From an uncultured Eubacteriales bacterium (lineage in GTDB: Bacteria > Bacillota > Clostridia > Oscillospirales > Oscillospiraceae), in NCBI GenBank assembly GCA_900544945.1, contig UQXG01000047.1, positions 1 through 13,972 on the forward strand: a stretch of 13,972 bases of DNA. Direction: 5' to 3'. Positions 7,710 through 13,669 of this stretch are shown piece by piece (the first letter of the stretch is position 1; each line of letters opens with the position of its first letter). The position numbers and the translations under genes are program-made. Under the pieces are notes generated by a model. The model was not told the origin of the DNA and did no database searches. It saw only the letters and a list, made by a program, of their open reading frames with translations.

Positions 7710-8894
7710 TTAGACTTCCTCAGTGTCCTGAGTCTCCTGGGCTTCTGCCGCAGGCTCGGCCTTTTCAGGCTTCTCCAGCTCCTCAGGCTCTGCCTGAGAG
7801 GCGGGCTTGATATCGATCTTGTAGCCGGTGAGCCGGGCTGCCAGCCGGGCATTCTGGCCCTCCTTGCCGATGGCAAGGGACAGCTGATCGTCGGGAACGA
7901 TGCACCGGCAGGCCTTCTGGCCAGGAATCAGGGTCACGGAAATCACGTCCGCGGGGCTCAGAGCCGCCCGGACATACTCGCAGGGATCCTCGCTCCAAAC
8001 CACGATGTCGATTTTCTCGCCGCCCAGCTCTTCCACCACGGCGCCCACACGTCCGCCCCGGGGGCCAACGCAGGCACCCACAGGATCCACGCCCTCCATG
8101 GTGGCCCGGACGGCCATCTTGGAGCGGGAACCGGCCTCTCTGGCGATGTTGCGGATTTCCACCTGACCGTCGGCGATTTCGGGGGTCTCCAGCTCGAACA
8201 GCCGCCGCACCAGGTTGGGATGGGTCCGGGACACATGAATCAGGGGGCCACGGTTGGCCTTATGAACCTCCAGAACGTAGACCCGAATCAGGTCGCCCTC
8301 CTTGTGCTTCTCCCCGGGAATCTGCTCGGAGGCACGGAGCACGGCGTCATAGGCCTCGCTGCCCTGGCCCACCCGGATGAACATGTCCCCGGTGGCAGGG
8401 TCAATCCGCAGGACGGTGCCGGTGAGCAGCTCCTGAGCCTTGGAGGAATAGGATTCATACATCACGCCCCGCTCGGCTTCCCGGATGCCCTGGATGACCA
8501 CCTGCTTGGCGGTCTGGGCGGCAATCCGTCCGAACTTGGCGATATCCACAGGAATGGCCACGGTGTCGCCCACATTCACATTGGGGTTGGCCTTCCGAGC
8601 CACATCCAGAGGAATTTCCAATGCCAGGTCGGTCAGCTCATCGACTACGGTTTTGACCTGGTACATGCTCAGCCCTTCCTCACTCAGGTTCACCACCACG
8701 TTCTCCGCGGGCACGTCCCGGTGATCCTCCCGATCCTTCCGGTACGCGTTGGTCAGAGCCTGCTTCAGCCGCTCCACCATATAATCCACAGGGATTCCCT
8801 TCAGCTTCTCCAGCTCCCGCAGGGAAGCGAAAATCTCCGCGCCGATGTCCACCTTGGGTGCTTCGGCCTGCTTCTTGGCTGTCTTTCTTGCCAT
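7710..8894 (-). CDS. nusA: transcription elongation/termination factor NusA
   Basis: NusA binds RNA polymerase and nascent RNA, stimulates pausing and intrinsic termination, and takes part in antitermination. The 394 residues show the N-terminal polymerase-binding domain (1-about 140), an S1 domain (about 152-222), VSRTHPNLVRRLFE at the S1-KH junction (221-234), KH1 with GPRGGR (277-282) and KH2 with AIGKEGQNARLAARLTG (341-357). The acidic C-terminal repeats of proteobacterial NusA are missing, as is normal in Firmicutes; instead there is a short Glu/Ala/Pro-rich tail (about 367-394). The start at 8894 has AAGGAGG seven bases upstream, overlapping the rimP stop codon. The leader of this operon carries a terminator-like hairpin, consistent with autoregulation. 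Confidence 0.97.
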   Translation of the reverse strand: MARKTAKKQAEAPKVDIGAEIFASLRELEKLKGIPVDYMVERLKQALTNAYRKDREDHRDVPAENVVVNLSEEGLSMYQVKTVVDELTDLALEIPLDVARKANPNVNVGDTVAIPVDIAKFGRIAAQTAKQVVIQGIREAERGVMYESYSSKAQELLTGTVLRIDPATGDMFIRVGQGSEAYDAVLRASEQIPGEKHKEGDLIRVYVLEVHKANRGPLIHVSRTHPNLVRRLFELETPEIADGQVEIRNIAREAGSRSKMAVRATMEGVDPVGACVGPRGGRVGAVVEELGGEKIDIVVWSEDPCEYVRAALSPADVISVTLIPGQKACRCIVPDDQLSLAIGKEGQNARLAARLTGYKIDIKPASQAEPEELEKPEKAEPAAEAQETQDTEEV

Positions 8895-8906
8895 GTTCGT
8901 GCCTCC

Positions 8907-9359
8907 TTAGAATTCCACGCGAAGCCGCACCTGGGCGACCTCGGATTTTTCAAATGTAATGGTTTCTTTGCCCGCTTCCACGGTGAGCTTTCCCTCGTTG
9001 TATTCCTTCAGAACGCAGGGAATTTCCTTCAGGCCGTTCCGGGGCCGGTAGAGTTTGACGGTAATGGGACTGCCCAGGAAACGCGCAAAATCCCCGGGGC
9101 GCTTCAGAACCCGCTCCAGGCCGGCGGAGCAGACCTCAAAATGATAGGACGTGGGGATGGGGTCCTTCTCGTCCAGAATGGGATCCATGGCCCGGGACAC
9201 GGCCTCGCAGTCGTTAATGTCCACGCCGCCTTCCTTATCCAGATACAGCCGCAGGAAATACTCGCTGCCCTCCCGGACATACTCCACGTCCCACAGCTCA
9301 CAGCCCTGCTCCTCCACAATGGGGCGGGCAAGCTCCGCCACCAGCTCGGTCACTTTCAT
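8907..9359 (-). CDS. rimP: ribosome maturation factor RimP
   Basis: RimP binds the free 30S subunit and helps assembly of the head, including S12 incorporation. The 150-residue protein has the usual length and two domains: an N-terminal alpha/beta part with ELWDVEYVREG, LRLYLDKEGGVDINDCEAVSR and YHFEVCSAGLERVL, and a C-terminal SH3-like part with ITVKLYRP and YNEGKLTVEAG. The normally highly conserved SPG of the SPGLER motif reads SAG here. The ATG at 9359 follows a strong AAAGGAGGAGA site. It is the first gene of the nusA-infB operon, the same position as in Bacillus (ylxS). Confidence 0.95.
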   Translation of the reverse strand: MKVTELVAELARPIVEEQGCELWDVEYVREGSEYFLRLYLDKEGGVDINDCEAVSRAMDPILDEKDPIPTSYHFEVCSAGLERVLKRPGDFARFLGSPITVKLYRPRNGLKEIPCVLKEYNEGKLTVEAGKETITFEKSEVAQVRLRVEF

Positions 9360-9390
9360 GGATCTCCTCCTTTTTCGTCAATGCTAAGAA

Positions 9391-9418
9391 GAAAGAGAGG
9401 CGCTTGCGCCTCTCTTTC
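9391..9418 (-). terminator. terminator-like hairpin (attenuator candidate) in the rimP-nusA leader
   Basis: A perfect 12-bp stem (9391-9402 with 9407-9418, four-base loop CAAG on the minus strand) lies between the rimP promoter and the rimP start, about 22 bases into the predicted transcript. On the minus strand it is followed by TTCTTAG, giving an interrupted U-tract. No competing antiterminator stem was found in the roughly 80-base leader. In Bacillus subtilis the nusA operon is reported to be autoregulated by NusA-dependent termination in its leader; this hairpin fits that model, but the function here is inferred. Confidence 0.65.
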
Positions 9419-9447
9419 CTACCTACATTCTACCTTTTAACATGGGT

Positions 9448-9476
9448 ATTATACCACCGTTTCGGCGGTATTGCAA
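9448..9476 (-). promoter_or_regulatory. sigma-A promoter of the rimP-nusA-infB operon
   Basis: On the minus strand TTGCAA (9476-9471) and TATAAT (9453-9448) are separated by 17 bases, with TGG just before the -10 (extended -10). The spacer contains a near-palindrome (9453-9459 with 9463-9469, one mismatch). The predicted RNA begins near 9441, about 80 bases before the rimP ATG. The core and spacer resemble the promoter of the TRAP solute-binding gene at 13361-13388. Confidence 0.85.
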
Positions 9477-9552
9477 GGGGTTTTCCCCGGAAAATGGGAC
9501 AATATTTTTCGCCTGTCCCGGCAAAAATCCCACAATCTGCCGAAAAGCGCCC

Positions 9553-9567
9553 TTTCAGGGTCTGAAA
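9553..9567. repeat. small dyad TTTCAG-GGT-CTGAAA
   Basis: Six-bp inverted repeat with a three-base centre in the otherwise gene-free stretch upstream of the rimP promoter. It could be part of a larger intergenic repeat or a protein site; nothing else supports a role. Confidence 0.4.
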
Positions 9568-9588
9568 ACCTCCCGAACAAGGCTTAGC

Positions 9589-9658
9589 ATTGCGCACCAG
9601 TGGAATGTGGCGCAATTCTCAGGTTCTTCCGAGAAACATCGAAAAACGCACTGGTGCG
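9589..9658. repeat. nested inverted-repeat element
   Basis: Ten-bp arms CGCACCAGTG (9593-9602) and CACTGGTGCG (9649-9658) enclose a smaller TTCTC/GAGAA stem (9616-9620 with 9631-9635). An alternative stem ATTGCGC (9589-9595) with GCGCAAT (9610-9616) competes with the outer one. The segment 9622-9635 returns as an exact 14-bp inverted copy at 9891-9904. It has the look of an intergenic palindromic repeat unit. No open reading frame with a ribosome-binding site runs through it. Confidence 0.6.
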
Positions 9659-9670
9659 GGAGCACCCAGC

Positions 9671-9731
9671 GGCTCCCTTGTGTAAAGGGAGCTGTCATGG
9701 CCGTCTCCCGCAAGGCCATGACTGAGGGATT
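9671..9731. repeat. double-hairpin intergenic repeat (CTCCCTT...AAGGGAG type)
   Basis: Two adjacent perfect stems: GCTCCCTT (9672-9679) with AAGGGAGC (9685-9692), and GTCATGGCC (9694-9702) with GGCCATGAC (9714-9722), followed by TGAGGGATTGTC. I recognise this layout from dispersed intergenic repeats in Oscillospiraceae genomes; that is recollection and needs a genome-wide count to confirm. Confidence 0.7.
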
Positions 9732-9764
9732 GTCAAAATGAGTAAGTTCTGATCCCCTCAGTCA
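9719..9764. repeat. imperfect inverted repeat joining two repeat units
   Basis: TGACTGAGGGAT (9719-9730) is inverted at 9752-9764 with one extra C. This suggests that a second, partial copy of the same repeat end lies head-to-head with the first. Confidence 0.55.
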
Positions 9765-9781
9765 AAAATCAAGGATTTTTG
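9763..9781. repeat. AT-rich hairpin
   Basis: CAAAAATC (9763-9770) pairs with GATTTTTG (9774-9781) around a three-base loop. On the plus strand it ends in five Ts, weakly terminator-like, but no plus-strand gene precedes it. Confidence 0.5.
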
Positions 9782-9799
9782 CCAGCAGTACATTGTAGT

Positions 9800-9820
9800 A
9801 TGACTGCCACTGGCAGTCAT
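9800..9820. repeat. 21-bp palindrome with 10-bp arms
   Basis: ATGACTGCCA (9800-9809) and TGGCAGTCAT (9811-9820) flank a single central C, a perfect dyad. With only one unpaired base it is better suited to be a protein-binding site or cruciform centre than an RNA hairpin with an open loop. Confidence 0.6.
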
Positions 9821-9890
9821 TATGATTTGGATTCGCTGCGCGGAGCACCGCCCTTGGTCAGCAAGGGGAGCCTTTGCGCCTCGCCGTTAG

Positions 9891-9962
9891 TTCTCGGAAG
9901 AACCGGGGGATTGTGACCGGAGGGAATCCTTGGAAAGGGCCACACCAGTGTTGCGACACTGG
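9891..9962. repeat. inverted copy of repeat end plus CCAGTGT hairpin
   Basis: TTCTCGGAAGAACC (9891-9904) is the exact inverse of 9622-9635, and similarity continues to ATTG five bases further on in both copies. Next to it, CCAGTGT (9945-9951) pairs with ACACTGG (9956-9962) around TGCG, followed by the TCGCAATGACA tail that is often seen in such intergenic repeats. Confidence 0.55.
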
Positions 9963-10005
9963 CTCGCAATGACATGCGCTATACAATGGTTATTCGATAG
10001 CCTGA

Positions 10006-10035
10006 CAAAAGCCGGAGCGGCCGCTCCGGCTTTTG
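10006..10035 (-). terminator. perfect 30-bp palindrome, probable terminator of the TRAP operon
   Basis: The sequence 10006-10035 is fully self-complementary: a GC-rich core containing GCGGCCGC flanked by AAAA and TTTT. It begins 10 bases beyond the permease stop on the minus strand, where it would give a GC stem followed by TTTTG. The symmetric A/T flanks make it potentially bidirectional. Confidence 0.7.
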
Positions 10036-10044
10036 GAATTCAAA

Positions 10045-11991
10045 TCAGGCCTTTACGGCTCCGGGCTTCTTGCTTCCCAGGTACTGCATCGCAAACACGA
10101 TACCTACCAGCAGGATACCGCCCACGTCGGTGGCCGTGCCGGGGAAAATCAGCATCAGACCTCCCGCGCAGCAAATCAGCCGCTGATACCAGGACATATG
10201 GGTATACAGATATCCCTCCAGAGAAGCGGATACCGCGAAAATACCAATGAAGGCGGTGATGCTGATGCTGATGACGCCCCAGAGGTTGGTATCCACAAAC
10301 AGCAGCGCCGGATTCAGGGCAAATACATAGGGCACGATGAAGGCGGCAACCGCCAGCTTGGTAGCCGTGATGGCGGTCTTCATGGGGCTGGCCTGAGCAA
10401 TGGCCGCGCCGGCATAGGCCGCCAGTGCCACCGGAGGCGTCAGGTCTGCCACAATGCCGAAGTAGAACACGAAGAAGTGGGCGGCAATGGTGGGAACGCC
10501 CATCCGGATGAGAATGGGGGCGCAGGTAGCCGCCATGATGCAGTAGGTGGCCGTGGTGGGCACGCCCATGCCCAGAACGATGCAGCAGACCATGGTCAAA
10601 ACCAGGGCAATGAACACCTGATCTCCCGCCAGCACCACAATGCCGTTAATGAGCATATTGGCAAGGCCTGTCATGGTGATGGTGCCCGCAATGATGCCGG
10701 CGATGCCGCAGGCGGCAGCCACGGTGATGGTGCCCTGACCGCCGGCAGCCAATGCCTCCAGCAGACGCTTGGGGGTGATCCGGTTGTCCTTATCGAACAT
10801 GGATACGGCGATGGCAGCCACAATGGCAATGGCGGCGGCGTACTGAATGCTCCGGGTGCTGGTGCTGACCAGGTATACCAGCAGAACCAGCGGCAGCAGC
10901 AGGTAAACCTTTTTCAGCAGAGGACGCAGCTTGGGCAGCTCCTCCCGGCTCAGACCCCGCAGGCCCAGCTTCTTGGCCTCCAGGTGCACCGCCACGAAGA
11001 TACCCGCAAAGTACAGCACGGCGGGCAGAATGGCCTTCAGAGCGATCTGACTGTAGGGGATCTGCACATAGTCCGCCATCAGGAAGGCGGCGGCACCCAT
11101 GATGGGGGGCATGATCTGACCGCCGGTGGAAGCGGAGGCTTCCGCGGCAGCGGCAAATTCCGGGTCATAGCCCGTCCGCTTCATCAGGGGAATGGTCACG
11201 GAGCCGGAGCCCACGGTATTGGCCACGGAGGAGCCGGATACCATGCCCTCCAGCGCGCTGGCCACCACCGCCACCTTCGCCGGGCCGCCGGGCAGACTGC
11301 CCAGCAGGGAATTTGCCACATTGATGAAGAAATCCGCAATACCCGTGCGCTCCAGGAACGCGCCGAAGATGATGAACACCACGATGAACTTGGAGCAGAC
11401 GTTAATGGGGGTAGAGAGAATGCCCTCCTTGCTGTAGAACAGGTAGCGGATGATGTACTTGACCTTTCCCCAGAGGGTGGGGTTGGCAAGACCGGCGGTA
11501 AAGGCGTAAATCAGGAAGCAGGCCGCCACGATCAGAATAGGCAGACCCACGCTTCTGCGGCAGACCTCCGCCAGAGCCAGCACGCCCAGAATGCCGATGA
11601 CGATCTGGACATCGGAGAACTTGGTGCCCTGCTGGATAATGGTCTTGGCATTGAAGGCAAAGTACAAAAACGCGCCGGTGCCCACAATCATAATCATCCA
11701 GTCGTACCAGGGAATGTGATTGACCCGCTGGTGGCTCTTCCTGGCCGGGAATACCAGGATGCCGATAAACACGATCCAGGCCACAAATGTGGTCAGCCGC
11801 AGCTCCTCCAGCCAGCTGGCGAACAGGGTCACATACAGGCAGAACAGGGAAAACAGCGCCAGCACGCAGTTCACCGCGAACCTGGGCTTTCCCTCCCAGA
11901 GGCGGACGTTGGATTCCTGGTCATATTTTTTCATGACCGTTTCCAGATCCATCGGCTCCTCCGGCATTGTTTTTTTCTTAAAGAATCCCAT
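10045..11991 (-). CDS. TRAP transporter permease, fused small (4TM) and large (12TM) subunits, TAXI type
   Basis: The inner-membrane permease of a TRAP uptake system uses an ion (usually Na+) gradient rather than ATP. The 648-residue protein starts with a cytoplasmic stretch (1-35). Four N-terminal helices (about 36-145) correspond to the DctQ-like small subunit, and the rest is the DctM-like large subunit. Diagnostic segments are EGMVSGSSVANTVGSGSVTI (248-267) and EASASTGGQIMPPIMGAAAF (284-303), typical of the fused permeases that work with TAXI solute-binding proteins. The start at 11991 is preceded by AAGGAGG. The partner solute-binding gene lies 346 bases upstream, an unusually wide gap filled by a MITE-like element and hairpins. 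The substrate is unknown; studied TAXI systems take glutamate or 2-oxoglutarate. Confidence 0.95.
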   Translation of the reverse strand: MGFFKKKTMPEEPMDLETVMKKYDQESNVRLWEGKPRFAVNCVLALFSLFCLYVTLFASWLEELRLTTFVAWIVFIGILVFPARKSHQRVNHIPWYDWMIMIVGTGAFLYFAFNAKTIIQQGTKFSDVQIVIGILGVLALAEVCRRSVGLPILIVAACFLIYAFTAGLANPTLWGKVKYIIRYLFYSKEGILSTPINVCSKFIVVFIIFGAFLERTGIADFFINVANSLLGSLPGGPAKVAVVASALEGMVSGSSVANTVGSGSVTIPLMKRTGYDPEFAAAAEASASTGGQIMPPIMGAAAFLMADYVQIPYSQIALKAILPAVLYFAGIFVAVHLEAKKLGLRGLSREELPKLRPLLKKVYLLLPLVLLVYLVSTSTRSIQYAAAIAIVAAIAVSMFDKDNRITPKRLLEALAAGGQGTITVAAACGIAGIIAGTITMTGLANMLINGIVVLAGDQVFIALVLTMVCCIVLGMGVPTTATYCIMAATCAPILIRMGVPTIAAHFFVFYFGIVADLTPPVALAAYAGAAIAQASPMKTAITATKLAVAAFIVPYVFALNPALLFVDTNLWGVISISITAFIGIFAVSASLEGYLYTHMSWYQRLICCAGGLMLIFPGTATDVGGILLVGIVFAMQYLGSKKPGAVKA

Positions 11992-12060
11992 TTCTCTTCC
12001 TCCTTGACCGTATGACCCGCGCTGCCAGGCCGCGCCACACGGCGGTAAGTTTGCTTTTGC

Positions 12061-12106
12061 AGAATCCAGGAAATACTCCTGCCAATCGGGTATTTCCTGA
12101 ATCCTG
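12061..12106. repeat. long imperfect hairpin upstream of the TRAP permease
   Basis: CAGGAAATAC (12067-12076) pairs perfectly with GTATTTCCTG (12090-12099), and flanks 12059-12066 and 12100-12107 continue the pairing with two mismatches. No U-run follows on the minus strand, so it is unlikely to terminate. It lies directly beside the MITE-like element and could be a stabilising structure in the intercistronic RNA. Confidence 0.55.
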
Positions 12107-12113
12107 CACTCTC

Positions 12114-12282
12114 TTAGGGAGCCTCTGATTAAATCGGCAAGAGCTGGGAGCGAGAGATTTTTCTCTAGCCGAAGGCTTCAAAAGTGGAGGAATACTGTAT
12201 GTATTTCCCACTTTTTAAGCCGCGCGGATAGGGAAAAAGATCCGCTATCCAGCCGCAGATGATTTATTCAGAGGTTCCCTAA
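12114..12282. mobile_element. MITE-like element with 22-bp terminal inverted repeats
   Basis: The left end (12114-12135) and the right end (12261-12282) are inverted repeats matching at 20 of 22 positions; the left begins TTAGGGAGCCTCTGATTAAA. The element is about 165 bases long and codes for nothing. A TA dinucleotide borders both ends (12115-12116 and 12280-12281) and could be a target duplication of the IS630/Tc1 kind, or simply part of the repeat. Inside are a strong hairpin (12180-12215), GCGGAT/ATCCGC and AGAGA/TCTCT stems. It sits between the solute-binding and permease genes. A transposase would have to be supplied in trans. Confidence 0.75.
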
Positions 12283-12294
12283 AATTGCGGAACT

Positions 12295-12321
12295 GGCTGC
12301 GGCGAAGGCCTCGCCGCAGCC
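12295..12321 (-). terminator. strong GC hairpin after the solute-binding gene
   Basis: A perfect 11-bp stem (12295-12305 with 12311-12321, five-base loop) begins 16 bases beyond the solute-binding stop on the minus strand. The following minus-strand sequence is AGTTCCGCAATTTT, a poor and delayed U-run, so termination would be partial. Such an intercistronic structure could keep the binding protein in excess over the permease by protecting the upstream mRNA. Confidence 0.6.
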
Positions 12322-12337
12322 AATATGTCGCTTGGAT

Positions 12338-13306
12338 TTACTGCGCCTCGACGGTAACGCCCTTTTCGGTGTAGTACTTGGCGGCACCGGCGTGGAAGGG
12401 AGCGGTCATGCCGGTGGTGGCATTCTCAATGCTCAGCTCCTTGCCCTTGCCGTTTTCCGCGGCGATGGCATCCACGTTTTCAAAGATGGCCTTGGTCAGG
12501 TTGTAAACATCCTCATCCTTGGCGTCCTTGGACACGATCAGGGTTGCCTTGACGGTGACGGTGGACACATCGGAATCCTGACCCTTGTAGGTACCGGCGG
12601 GAACGGTATAAGCGGTATAGAAGGGGTTGTTGGCCATCAGCTTGTCGGCAATCTCGCCGTCGATGGGCACGAGATAAGCGTCGTTGGTGGTGCACAGCTC
12701 GGTGATGGCGGCAGTGGGTGCGCCGGCCACGATGAAGGCCGCGTCGATCTTGCCGTCCTTCAGGCCGTCGGCACTGTCGGCGAAGCTCAGGTACTGGGGC
12801 TTGATGTCGTCCTCAGTCAGACCGGCGGCACTCAGCACGTCCATGGCGTTGAAGTACACGCCGGAGCTGGGCGCGCCGATGGAAACGTTCTTGCCCTTCA
12901 GATCCGCGGCGGACTTGATGGTGGGATCCATGGTAATCAGCTGCACCTGCTCGGCGTACAGACCGCCTACCACCCGGAAGTCCTGGATGGGCGCGCCGTC
13001 AAAGGAACGGATGCCCTGCCAGGCGTAGGCCATCACGTCGGACTGGACGGTGCCCAGCTGGTAATCGCCGGAGGCGATGGATTCAATATTGGCCTTGGAG
13101 CCGTCGGTGGAAACCACATTCACATCGATTCCGGCCTTATTCTTGATGTACTGACCCAGCACGCCGCCAAAGGCGTAGTAGGTGCCGGCCGTGCCGCCGG
13201 TGCCCATGGTCATTTTCGTCGCGGAGCCGGAGCCGCCGCAGCCTGCCAGAAGAGAAACTGCCATAACCGCTGCCATTGCGATGGAAAGCATTTTCTTCAT
13301 TTTCAT
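12338..13306 (-). CDS. TAXI-family TRAP transporter solute-binding lipoprotein
   Basis: The extracellular binding protein captures the substrate and hands it to the TRAP permease encoded downstream. The 322-residue precursor has a basic start, a hydrophobic stretch (7-21) and the lipobox LLAGC, with the lipid-anchoring Cys at 23. The TAXI-defining segment MGTGGTAGTYYAFGG (34-48) follows directly. Further family-like parts are STDGSKANIESIASGDYQLGTVQSD (66-90) and the LKGKNVSIGAPSSGVYFNAMDVL region. I chose the ATG at 13306 because AAGGAGG lies ten bases upstream; a longer frame would run through the promoter at 13361-13388. A second ATG two codons later is possible. The substrate is not deducible; characterised relatives bind glutamate or 2-oxoglutarate. 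Confidence 0.94.
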   Translation of the reverse strand: MKMKKMLSIAMAAVMAVSLLAGCGGSGSATKMTMGTGGTAGTYYAFGGVLGQYIKNKAGIDVNVVSTDGSKANIESIASGDYQLGTVQSDVMAYAWQGIRSFDGAPIQDFRVVGGLYAEQVQLITMDPTIKSAADLKGKNVSIGAPSSGVYFNAMDVLSAAGLTEDDIKPQYLSFADSADGLKDGKIDAAFIVAGAPTAAITELCTTNDAYLVPIDGEIADKLMANNPFYTAYTVPAGTYKGQDSDVSTVTVKATLIVSKDAKDEDVYNLTKAIFENVDAIAAENGKGKELSIENATTGMTAPFHAGAAKYYTEKGVTVEAQ

Positions 13307-13360
13307 TTTTCGTTTCCTCCTTATTTTCTCATCTTCCCGTTTTGGAGTGGGATAGACTCC

Positions 13361-13388
13361 ATTATACCATCGTTTTGCAATATTGCAA
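13361..13388 (-). promoter_or_regulatory. promoter of the TRAP operon with palindromic -35 region
   Basis: On the minus strand TTGCAA (13388-13383) and TATAAT (13366-13361) are 16 bases apart, with TGG before the -10. The predicted RNA starts near 13354, about 48 bases before the ATG. The -35 is part of a perfect 14-bp palindrome TTGCAATATTGCAA (13375-13388), so a dimeric regulator bound there would block the polymerase. Confidence 0.8.
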
Positions 13389-13417
13389 GTGTAAAATTGC
13401 AGAAGGCTCCGGATATC

Positions 13418-13433
13418 CCCGGTCAAAACCGGG
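13418..13433. other. small dyad CCCGGT-CAAA-ACCGGG
   Basis: Six-bp GC stem between the TRAP promoter and its upstream palindrome. No U-run follows on either strand. Possibly part of the control region; no specific role can be assigned. Confidence 0.4.
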
Positions 13434-13441
13434 TTATTCCG

Positions 13442-13463
13442 TTTATTCATGCGATTTATTCAT
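13442..13463 (-). promoter_or_regulatory. tandem ATGAATAAA repeats upstream of the TRAP promoter
   Basis: On the minus strand ATGAATAAA occurs twice, 13 bases apart (13463-13455 and 13450-13442), about 55 bases before the -35 of the TRAP promoter. The second copy reads CATGAATAAA, like the first half of the Bacillus ArgR/AhrC operator, but the inverted second half is missing. A regulator site is possible; the family is uncertain. Confidence 0.35.
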
Positions 13464-13516
13464 TGAAAAAATGCAAAATCAAGGGCTTTTCCAGGCAGAA
13501 CGGCATCCCTCTTTGT

Positions 13517-13526
13517 GCAATATTGC
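13517..13526. promoter_or_regulatory. upstream copy of the GCAATATTGC palindrome
   Basis: The perfect 10-bp palindrome GCAATATTGC occurs here and again inside the TRAP promoter (13377-13386), 140 bases centre to centre. It is a candidate auxiliary operator. Confidence 0.45.
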
Positions 13527-13620
13527 CAGTAGCCGTAGCCACGGACAGATTCCTTTGGTGTAATCCTCCAAAATGTTCCCCCTGGGCGGAGGAACGTATG
13601 CTGCCGGTGCATTTTCCGTG

Positions 13621-13658
13621 AAAAAAATCAGCGTCCTGGCAGAAACCCGCCAGGACGC
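13621..13658 (-). terminator. intrinsic terminator directly downstream of a promoter
   Basis: A perfect 10-bp stem (13631-13640 with 13649-13658, eight-base loop) is followed on the minus strand by TGA and seven Ts. It is a textbook Rho-independent terminator for minus-strand transcription. The promoter at 13670-13698 lies immediately upstream, so the RNA it makes would be only about 40-45 bases unless polymerase reads through towards the TRAP genes. Confidence 0.85.
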
Positions 13659-13669
13659 CCAACAGGATT

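Noticed and set aside
7323..9440. 705-codon plus-strand frame opposite ylxR-nusA-rimP
   Set aside because: Antisense shadow of three well-identified genes, with no ribosome-binding site.
9442..9741. 99-codon plus-strand open frame upstream of the nusA operon
   Set aside because: It begins inside the rimP promoter, has no ribosome-binding site, and runs through palindromic repeats; the residues resemble no family.
9760..9990. Possible retron, CRISPR or structured non-coding RNA gene
   Set aside because: No reverse transcriptase, cas gene or regularly spaced direct repeats; the inverted repeats are better explained as intergenic repeat units.
10033..12015. 660-codon plus-strand frame opposite the TRAP permease
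   Set aside because: Gln/His/Gly-rich antisense shadow; the permease on the minus strand has full family motifs.
13307..13450. N-terminal extension of the solute-binding protein to 370 residues
   Set aside because: It would place the promoter and ribosome-binding site inside the coding region and bury the lipoprotein signal peptide; the ATG at 13306 is clearly better.
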